Source: Siansivirga zeaxanthinifaciens CC-SAMT-1 (lineage in GTDB: Bacteria; Bacteroidota; Bacteroidia; Flavobacteriales; Flavobacteriaceae). From it: a DNA stretch of 64,000 nucleotides. Below the pieces are notes generated by a model, which saw only the letters and a list, made by a program, of their open reading frames with translations, was not told the origin of the DNA and did not search any database. The stretch covers positions 926,001 to 990,000 of the forward strand of contig NZ_CP007202.1 of assembly GCF_000941055.1 (NCBI RefSeq), given 5' to 3'. This document shows, in pieces, positions 54,562-62,099 of the stretch; the stretch's first letter is position 1; every line of letters begins with the position of its first letter. Made by a program: the position numbers and the translations under genes.

Positions 54562-55726
54562 ATGGGAGACATAGAATTATTTAAACAACTTTACAAGGCA
54601 TACTTACGCTGCTCTAAAGGAAAGCGTAAAAAACCGCAGACCATTAAGTTTAAAAAAAATCTTGAACAGAACTTATTATTGCTTTGTGATGAATTAATAA
54701 ATAGAAGTTATAAGCCAAGTCCTTATTCTGTTTTTATTGTAAACAAACCATTAAAAAGGGAAATTTTTGCAGCTCATTTTAGAGATAGAGTCATCCATCA
54801 TTTTTTAATGCAGCGTATAAACCCGCTGTTTGAATCCGTTTTTATAACAGATAGTTATGCTTGTAGAAAAGGAAAAGGTACGCTCTATGGTGTAAAAAGA
54901 ATTTTTGACCACATATATAATTGTTCACATAAATACACCAAAGACTGTTATGTATTAAAACTAGACATTTCTGGATTTTTTATGTCTATCAGTAGAGAAA
55001 TATTGCTCGCAAAAGTTTTAAATTTTATTGAGCTCAATTACCATAAAAAAGACAAAGCCCTAATAAAATATTTATGCACAACAATTATTTTAAATAATCC
55101 AGTAGAGGGAGCTATTAAATTGGGGAGTTTTAAAAAATTGGGATGGGCTTCCAAAGAACAAATCTTTATTTTATTCTAAATCAGTCCACGGTCTTCCCAT
55201 AGGGAACTTAACGAGTCAGGTATTTGCAAATTTCTACATGCATGATTTTGATTCTTTTGTTAAAGATGAGTTGAAAATTAAGTACTACGGAAGATATGTT
55301 GACGATTTTATTATTTGTTCAAATGATAAAAAGATATTGAAAAAAATAATTCTAGTCATAAAACACAAATTATCAGGTGACTTAAACTTAGAACTTCATC
55401 CAAAGAAAATATACTTGCAACACTATAAAAAAGGAGTTCAGTTTTTAGGTGCCAATTTAAAGCCTGGAAGAGTTTATATTGGAAATAAAACAAAAGGCAA
55501 TTTTTACGCTAAAAACCATAAATTCACTCTAATAAAAAACACAACAAGTTAAACACAAAATGACATTTTAGCTGTTGTTAATTCTTGTTTAGGGTTAATG
55601 AGGCATTTTAGTTCATATAAAATTAGAAAACGACAAGTTTTAAAACTACTTAAAAGCACTAAATTATCTTTTTACTCTTCTAACAGATTTTTAAAAATAT
55701 CAAAAAAAAGAAGCCAAAAAATCTAG
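54562..55726 (+). pseudogene. DGR reverse transcriptase gene with frameshift and premature stop
   Basis: The RT family signatures are present: REIFAAHFRDRVIHHFL, DSYACRKGKGT, LDISGFFM (catalytic aspartate), LPIGNLTSQ (the DGR-type IGxxxSQ motif) and YVDDF (active site). The frame shifts by one base near 55132-55143 (after SFKK, before WDGLPKNKSLFYSK), and TAA at 55550-55552 interrupts the C-terminal domain (NTTS then TQNDILAVVNSCLGL), which stays open to TAG at 55724-55726. Without these two lesions the protein would be about 388 residues, normal for DGR RTs. Confidence 0.9.
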
Positions 55727-55739
55727 ATTTTGTTTTTAA

Positions 55740-55812
55740 AACAGGTTAATAGAGTGTACTTGTTATTTCCAAGAATAATTTTTTATCCTTGGGAATATTT
55801 TTTGTTTTGCTG
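55740..55812. repeat. GTGTAC-hairpin unit, left copy
   Basis: The 20-base stretch AACAGGTTAATAGAGTGTAC at 55740-55759 recurs at 57855-57874 with one mismatch. It is followed by a hairpin with CCAAG...CTTGG arms and a T-run (about 55769-55805), itself near-identical to the one at about 57748-57790. The two copies bracket the AbiE genes. Confidence 0.75.
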
Positions 55813-55839
55813 TATTTAGAGTCAATCCTTCCAATTGAA

Positions 55840-56692
55840 TCAGTAATTTTCAAATTTCATCTTGGCCACCAAGTCCTTGAAGTATTGCTGGCCCCAAATA
55901 GTCAAGGCCCCATCGTCCTTGATGAACCTGACCACATCCTCCTTAATACCACTAAAGGAGACCGATTCAATTTTCCTTTCCAACAGTTCAATAATCTGTT
56001 CCCAGGAAATACTGTCCTCTTTCCAATTGTCTGTATCCCTTGCACTTGCCAGGAAATGATTGATATCCAGTGGGATTCCCTTTTTAATGTACCACTCCAG
56101 GTCATACCAGTCCCTCCCCTTGACCCTGTTTTTCCACTCTCTGAACAGTAAAGCGTGCAACTTTCCTGCAAACAGACTGGGTTTGGCGAAGCATTTGACA
56201 TAGAATGAAAATGGACGGAGCAATAGTTTTTCTTCTGTTTGGAAATTCAATGGAGGCCGTCTATCGACCTCTATTTTAATTTTTAGGGTCCTATTGGAAC
56301 GTACCCCTGTTTTTTCGATAACGTCCTCCAGAACGATTTCCTGCCATATCGTTTCGGCCTTTAGAAAGGTCGATTCAATGGCTGTCTGTTTTTTTCTTTT
56401 CCCTGATGCTAACGGTCAGCCCCAGGGATTCAAACTCTTCTGTTATGGCTTTAAAATATGGCTCGATTGAAAAGCTGGGATCTGGCCTGAGAAGGGAAAA
56501 GTCCAGGTCCTCAGAATATCTGTCCAATCCGTAAAGGATTCGGAGGGTGGTTCCCCCATAAAATGCCGCTTTCTCAAAAAAATCTGTCCTCGATAGTGCC
56601 GCCAAGGTAATCTCCTGCATTATTTCCCGCAACGCGTATAATATCTCCTCCTCATTTTGAGGGGCGTATTCTTCTATCTACTCTTTTATCAT
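55840..56692 (-). pseudogene. abiEii: AbiEii-family nucleotidyltransferase toxin, broken
   Basis: The full frame would start at ATG 56692 (MIKE) but codon 5 is TAG (56680-56678) where relatives have tryptophan. The nucleotidyltransferase core is recognisable (FYGGTTLRILYGLDRYSEDLDFSLL). One extra A in a run near 56385-56395 then shifts the frame, and the remainder (LNFQTEEKLLLRPFSFYVKCFAKPSLFAGKLHALL, GRDWYDLEWYIKKG) continues from 56250 to 55840. It is a type IV toxin-antitoxin component that in intact form modifies tRNA or other targets; this copy probably cannot work. Confidence 0.82.
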
Positions 56693-56699
56693 AGTTCCA

Positions 56700-57326
56700 T
56701 CAGGGTTTTAATGAGCATTTTAAACTGTTCCTTTTGGGGGCATTTTCAATCCAGGATTCCATAATTTCCGTATCCAATGTCCCCAATGCCTCAATGTCGA
56801 TTCGAAGGTCCTCTGTTAGAAAGTCCATTGTCTGCTTTGTGCTTCTGAGGTTTATTTTCGGTGTCATCACGATTTTATCGCACAGAGCCTTTTCACGTGA
56901 GGCAATCAACACCGTCTGCTTGGGCGAATACTCCAGTTTTTTTATTCCATAGGCGTAATAAGGCGTCCTCAATTGTCTGTAGCTATATCGTCCAACCGGT
57001 GTTTTATAGGTTTTTGAGGTCTTTGTGGTTACGGAACTTATTTCATAGGCCCTTTCCGATATCATGTTCCAATGGGATAAGGCAGATTCCAAGGATACGT
57101 AACTAGGTCCCCTAAGGTGGTTCGCTATCAGAAACGGTCCAGGTGATGGCAGGTCCATTTTAGGTCCGATAGTGTAGAGTCCCCTTCTGATGGAAATAAG
57201 CTCCTTGCTCTTGAGCAGTTCACTGATCTTGTCATTTGGGCTTTTGTACCTGTTCAGCAGTTCCAGAATTAAATGTCTGGATATAGGCGCTTCGGTATAC
57301 CCCTTAATGATTGTTCTAAAATCCAT
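56700..57326 (-). CDS. abiEi: AbiEi-family antitoxin with altered C-terminus
   Basis: 208 residues. The N-terminal winged helix (LLNRYKSPNDKISELLKSKELISIRRGLYTIG) and core (YVSLESALSHWNMI, VTTKTSKTYKTPVGRY) match AbiEi type IV antitoxins, which repress the operon and counter AbiEii. Near the end, after NAPK, one A appears missing; restoring it gives KEQFKMLIKTLMEL and an ATGA overlap with abiEii. The last 13 or so residues are thus out of frame. The rest may still work. Confidence 0.82.
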   Translation of the reverse strand: MDFRTIIKGYTEAPISRHLILELLNRYKSPNDKISELLKSKELISIRRGLYTIGPKMDLPSPGPFLIANHLRGPSYVSLESALSHWNMISERAYEISSVTTKTSKTYKTPVGRYSYRQLRTPYYAYGIKKLEYSPKQTVLIASREKALCDKIVMTPKINLRSTKQTMDFLTEDLRIDIEALGTLDTEIMESWIENAPKRNSLKCSLKP

Positions 57327-58044
57327 ACTGTCATAAATGTGCGTAATGATCGGAAATTATCCGATTGACCAAATCAAAAATAATGAAAATATGTAATATA
57401 TCACATGTATAATCGGAATAAATCCGATTTTGAGCATGTTTTATGTCAATTTTAAAAAGAATGTAAATAGGTTATCCTATTGAAGTAGTTTTAATGTTTT
57501 TCGAATAACATGCTGAATGGGGTTCTAACATGAGAGCGAAGATACATTAAAACGTAAAACAATAAAATGGCATAGTCACATTTTCAAAGAGCTATTGAGA
57601 TCAAATGAGGACCTATTTCTTAATTTTTTTAGTGAACTTTCAGTTCTTTATCATAAGCAACAAAACATTACCCCTTTCAATGTTATGAAAATCTATTGAT
57701 TGATTTCTTCGTTTATACATCCTTTCCAATTGGTGTACTTTTTTATCCCCAAGAATAATTTTTATCCTTGGGAATATTTTTTTGTATTCTAGTGAGATTT
57801 TAATCCGAATTTTGCTCGGCCAATTTTTTGAATATATCGATGGTTTGGTTCGAGAACAGGTCAATAGAGTGTACAAGTAGAACCTTCAACCTTTTTTGGT
57901 TGGAGGTTTTTTGTTTTCAGAAATCTTCAGCTAAATTTTGAAATAATTCTAACGTTTGGTTCGAGAATAAATCTATATGGTGTACAAAAACCCTGTTAAT
58001 CAAATGATTAACAGGGTTTTGTTTTTGTATTAAAAGCAAGCTCC
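57327..58044. other. Intergenic zone with tandem 3'-tail repeats and hairpins
   Basis: It includes three GTGTAC-plus-hairpin copies (57733, 57869 and 57980). Two adjacent minus-strand coding tails lie here in the same frame, 111 bp apart: VHHIDLFSNQTLELFQNLAEDF (57985-57917) and VHSIDLFSNQTIDIFKKLAEQ (57874-57800), each with a stop. Otherwise only AT-rich sequence. A 78-residue frame over 57640-57876 is not considered real. Confidence 0.55.
57991..58023. terminator. Terminator downstream of the class V aminotransferase
   Basis: Perfect 12-bp stem CCCTGTTAATCA / TGATTAACAGGG with a two-base loop, flanked by A and T runs. It serves the minus-strand gene ending at 58045. Confidence 0.88.
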
Positions 58045-59565
58045 CTAAAACCAGTTTTTAGTGATGTTGCTTTCTATATTTGGATTGCTATTATGTATAA
58101 ATTCGTTTTTAATGGCGTTATAAGTATAATCGCTTTCCCATGTTTCAAAGTTTTCGGCAACTTCTTTTATTGCTTCACAAATAAACTCTACCTCAGCGTT
58201 AGTCATGGTTGGGTGAACCGACATACGAATCCATCCTGGTCGTTCTACCAAGCAGCCTTCTAAAATCTTCTTTTCAATAGATTTAGAAGTTAATTGATCT
58301 ACATTTAATAAATAATGCCCGTAAGTACCTGCACACGAACAGCCGCCTCTGGTTTGAACACCAAAACGATCGTTTAAAAGTTTAACAATTAAATTGTAAT
58401 GTGCTTTTTCTATGTAAAAAGAAATAACGCCTAGCCTGTCGGTGTGCTCAGGTGCTAAAATTTTTAGATTTTTAATCTTAGAAAGCCTTTTAAAAATGAT
58501 TTTGTTTAATTCGTGCTCTCTATCTAAAATATTTTGAACTCCCATTTCTTCCTTAAGCTGTATAGAAAGGGCTATTCTTATGGCTTGTAAAAAGCCTGGC
58601 GTTCCACCGTCTTCACGAGTTTCAATATCGTCGATATAATCGTGGTCTCCCCATGGGTTTGTATAACTTACAGTACCTCCACCTGGGTTATCTGGCACTA
58701 AGTTTTTATATAATTTTTTATTGAAAATTAATACTCCAGAAGTACCAGGTCCTCCTAAAAATTTGTGCGGAGAGAAGGTGATAGCATCTAAATAAGCATC
58801 TTCATCTTCTGGGTGCATGTTAATAGATACATAGGGTGCAGAACACGCAAAATCAACAAAACACAAACCATTATTTTGATGCATTATTTTAGCAACATCG
58901 TGGTAATTTGTTCTTATCCCTGTTACATTAGAGCAACCTGTTATTGCCGCTATTTTAATTGGTGTTTGGCTGTATTCTTGTAATAACTTTTCTAAGCTTT
59001 CTATACAAGGTAAACCTTCACTATTAGAAGGTATTACAACAACTTTAGCTATGGTTTCTAACCAAGATGTCTGGTTAGAATGGTGTTCCATATGAGACAC
59101 AAAAATTATAGGTCTTTTTTCTGCTGGAACTTCTGTATGATCCTTTAAATTTTCGTTTAATTTAATTCCTAGAATACGCTGAAACTTATTAATAGCACCA
59201 GTCATACCTGTGCCAACGGTAATTAAAACATCATCTTGCGAAGCATTCACATGCTTTTTAATTATTGTTCTGGCATCATGGTAGGCGTGGGTCATGACGC
59301 TACCTGTTATAGATGTTTCTGTATGAGTATTTGCTACATAAGGACCAATCATATTTAACAGCTTTTCTTCAATAGGTCTGTATAAACGACCACTGGCTGT
59401 CCAATCGGCATAAATAATTTTTTTGGTTCCGTAAGGCGATTCAAATTCTGTATCGACACCAACAATATTCTGTCTAAAGGGCGCGAAATAAGCTTCTAAT
59501 TGAGACGGTTTTTCTTTAGTCCCAAATGTTTCTTTTATAAAATTACTAATCACACTCATACTCAA
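58045..59565 (-). CDS. Class V aminotransferase (SufS/CsdA-like PLP enzyme)
   Basis: 506 residues, longer than the usual 400-430 by an N-terminal extension. The PLP-lysine motif is FSPHKFLGGPGTSGVL. Further family regions are SHMEHHSN, GCSNVTG and FGVQTRGGCSCAG, with a cysteine pair in the last. It may be a cysteine desulfurase-like or other aminotransferase; the reaction is uncertain. It is the first gene beyond the island on the right. Confidence 0.82.
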   Translation of the reverse strand: MSMSVISNFIKETFGTKEKPSQLEAYFAPFRQNIVGVDTEFESPYGTKKIIYADWTASGRLYRPIEEKLLNMIGPYVANTHTETSITGSVMTHAYHDARTIIKKHVNASQDDVLITVGTGMTGAINKFQRILGIKLNENLKDHTEVPAEKRPIIFVSHMEHHSNQTSWLETIAKVVVIPSNSEGLPCIESLEKLLQEYSQTPIKIAAITGCSNVTGIRTNYHDVAKIMHQNNGLCFVDFACSAPYVSINMHPEDEDAYLDAITFSPHKFLGGPGTSGVLIFNKKLYKNLVPDNPGGGTVSYTNPWGDHDYIDDIETREDGGTPGFLQAIRIALSIQLKEEMGVQNILDREHELNKIIFKRLSKIKNLKILAPEHTDRLGVISFYIEKAHYNLIVKLLNDRFGVQTRGGCSCAGTYGHYLLNVDQLTSKSIEKKILEGCLVERPGWIRMSVHPTMTNAEVEFICEAIKEVAENFETWESDYTYNAIKNEFIHNSNPNIESNITKNWF

Positions 59566-59644
59566 AGATTTTTAAAAAATCACTTTGGTAACCAAACCAA
59601 AGTGATTTATTGTAAAAAGGAAAAAATATCAATTAAAATTATTG

Positions 59645-61621
59645 CTATTTAAAGTTTGAAACACCTGTTTTTAACCAGTTGTGATAGGCATCAACATCTG
59701 GAGTATATGCTACAGGATCTATAAGATTTTCTTCGTTATGATCCATTAAAACATACATGGGTTGGGTGTTTGCTTTATATTTTATTGTTTGTAATTCACT
59801 CCATTTTTGTCCGATATACTTCAGTTTTTTACCCGGATTTAATTTAGACTCTACCACATCACCTTCAGCTAATGGGCGTTTATCATCTACATAAAGAGAA
59901 ATAAGCACCACATCGTTTTTTAAGATATCTAAAATGTGAGGTTTTATCCAGACATTATTCTCCATTTTTCGGCAATTTACACAAGCATGCCCAGTAAAAT
60001 CAATCATAACCGGTTTACCAACTTGTTTAGCGTATGCCAGACCTTTGTCGTAATCGTTAAAAGCTAAAATATCGTGAGGTGCCATTAAATGAGCTCCATC
60101 TGGCAAAGCATCATGACTTGCTGTTGCAGCAGAAGAGCCTACTTTAGTGTATCCAACGCCGTAAGGCGACTCGCTATAATGTTGTGGTGGTGGAAAAGCA
60201 CTTATTAAATTTAAAGGTGCACCCCAAAGACCCGGAATCATATAAATGGTAAAAGATAAAACTACCAAACCTAAACTTAATCTACCAACAGAAATATAGG
60301 TTACAGGCGAATCGTGAGGTAATTGTATTTTCCCAAATAAATAGAATGCTAGGGCTCCAAAAATAGCAATCCAAATCGCTATAAATACTTCGCGCTCTAA
60401 TAAATGGGCTTGTAAAACTAAATCGGCATTCGATAAAAATTTAAAAGCCAGTGCTAGTTCTAAAAATCCTAAAACCACTTTTACAGTGTTTAACCAGCCA
60501 CCCGATTTTGGTAATGAATTTAACCAACCAGGAAATGCTGCAAACAAGGCAAAAGGTAAAGCAATAGCTAACGAAAAACCTAGCATACCAACAATTGGCC
60601 CTGTTTGACTACCACCAGCCGCAGCTTGTACTAACAAAGTACCTACTATTGGCCCAGTACAAGAAAACGATACAATAGCCAAGGCTAAAGCCATAAAAAA
60701 GATGCCTATTAACCCGCCTCTATCGGCTTGAGAATCTACTTTATTTGCCCACTTATTTGGTAACATAATTTCGAAAGCACCCAAAAATGATGCTGCAAAA
60801 ATTAATAACAAAATAAAGAATGCAATATTAAACCAAACGTTAGTTGACAGAGCATTTAATGCATCTGCACCAAAAATTAAGCTTACCAAAATCCCTAATA
60901 AAACATAAATTACAATAATAGAAACCCCGTAAATAATAGCGTTTCTAATACCCGCAGCTTTTGTTTTACTTTGTTTGGTGAAGAAACTCACCGTCATAGG
61001 AATCATTGGGAATACACATGGCGTTAATAAGGCTGCAAAACCTGAAAAGAACGCAATAAAAAATATAGACCAAAGTCCTTTTTCTGCTGGGTTATCTTCG
61101 GTATTGCCAGTATTAACAGCAGCATCTTCGGTGTTTTGCTGTTTAACTTCGGTTATTGCTGTTTTTGGTTCGTTTGATACATTAAAAACCAAATCGACTT
61201 CTGTAGGTGGCAGACATCTCGTGTCGTCGCAAACCATAAACTCTACAAAGGCGTTAATGGTTTTTACATCGCCTTCAATACTAACTTTTTGTTTGAAAGT
61301 AGCCGATTTTTCGAAGAATTTAATTTTCATTCCAAAAACAGGATCATCTACCGTGTGACCTTCTTCTTCTGAAGTATTCCCTGAAATTTTGAAATTTCCT
61401 TCACTATCATCGTAAGTAAAAGTTGTAGCAATAGGGCCGTCTTCTGGAACCGTTTGAGAATATAAATGCCAGCCTTTTTCAATGGTGGCTTTCGAAATCA
61501 ACTCATATTCCGTATCGGATATTTTTTCAACAGATGTTGACCATTTTACAGGCTCTAAAACTTGAGCTTGACTTAGAAACGATGTTATAAAAACACTTAA
61601 TAATAAAAGAAATTTCTTCAT
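59645..61621 (-). CDS. dsbD: DsbD-family protein-disulfide reductase
   Basis: 658 residues. A signal peptide ends in SQAQ. The N-terminal domain (about 20-150) carries [10 protein letters not shown] with its cysteine pair. Eight or so membrane helices (about 180-470) with TPCVFPMIP and CTGPIVG follow. The C-terminal thioredoxin-like domain has [14 protein letters not shown] (CxxC). It moves electrons from cytosolic thioredoxin across the inner membrane to periplasmic proteins. Confidence 0.92.
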   Translation of the reverse strand: MKKFLLLLSVFITSFLSQAQVLEPVKWSTSVEKISDTEYELISKATIEKGWHLYSQTVPEDGPIATTFTYDDSEGNFKISGNTSEEEGHTVDDPVFGMKIKFFEKSATFKQKVSIEGDVKTINAFVEFMVCDDTRCLPPTEVDLVFNVSNEPKTAITEVKQQNTEDAAVNTGNTEDNPAEKGLWSIFFIAFFSGFAALLTPCVFPMIPMTVSFFTKQSKTKAAGIRNAIIYGVSIIVIYVLLGILVSLIFGADALNALSTNVWFNIAFFILLLIFAASFLGAFEIMLPNKWANKVDSQADRGGLIGIFFMALALAIVSFSCTGPIVGTLLVQAAAGGSQTGPIVGMLGFSLAIALPFALFAAFPGWLNSLPKSGGWLNTVKVVLGFLELALAFKFLSNADLVLQAHLLEREVFIAIWIAIFGALAFYLFGKIQLPHDSPVTYISVGRLSLGLVVLSFTIYMIPGLWGAPLNLISAFPPPQHYSESPYGVGYTKVGSSAATASHDALPDGAHLMAPHDILAFNDYDKGLAYAKQVGKPVMIDFTGHACVNCRKMENNVWIKPHILDILKNDVVLISLYVDDKRPLAEGDVVESKLNPGKKLKYIGQKWSELQTIKYKANTQPMYVLMDHNEENLIDPVAYTPDVDAYHNWLKTGVSNFK

Positions 61622-61635
61622 TTTGTATTACAAAT

Positions 61636-62082
61636 TTATTTCACATTGAAAACTAATTCTACTTCTGTAGGTGGCAAACATCTACTATCGTCGCAAACCA
61701 TAAACTCGACTGTTGCATCAATTTTTAATGGTGTTTTGCCTTTTAATTTAATGCGTTGTTTAAAATTTGCTTTCTTTTCGAAAAATTTAATTTTCATTCC
61801 AAAAACAGGATCGTCTATGGTTTTACCGGTTTCTTCGGTTGTATTCCCTTTTTTTAGATAACTGCCATTGCCTTTAAAAGTAAAGCTTGTTGCTATAGGC
61901 CCATCTTCTGGTACGTTTTGCGAATATAAATGCCAATGAGTATCTATTGATGCTGTGGCTACTAAATCGTATTCGGTATCTGATATTTTAATTACAGATG
62001 TAGACCATGTAACGGGTTCTAGTATTTGAGCTCTAACAGAAGTAAAAGCTAGAATGGCAAATGCTAAAATTAAATTTTTCAT
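61636..62082 (-). CDS. Stand-alone DsbD N-terminal-domain paralogue
   Basis: 148 residues. A signal peptide ends in VRAQ. It aligns along its whole length to residues 1-150 of the DsbD encoded just downstream: [51 protein letters not shown]. The two cysteines are kept. It is 14 bases upstream of dsbD, so co-expressed. It may be an additional periplasmic redox carrier or substrate adaptor. Confidence 0.85.
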   Translation of the reverse strand: MKNLILAFAILAFTSVRAQILEPVTWSTSVIKISDTEYDLVATASIDTHWHLYSQNVPEDGPIATSFTFKGNGSYLKKGNTTEETGKTIDDPVFGMKIKFFEKKANFKQRIKLKGKTPLKIDATVEFMVCDDSRCLPPTEVELVFNVK

Positions 62083-62099
62083 TATTTTAATTCGTTTAA

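Noticed and set aside
57640..57876. A 78-codon minus-strand frame
   Set aside because: It runs across hairpins and out-of-frame tail repeats and has no recognisable protein pattern.
29082..58044. A second tRNA-Leu 3' end as right attachment site of the island
   Set aside because: I found no second copy of the T-arm and acceptor stretch between 30 and 58 kb by eye; the right border of the element is therefore not assigned.
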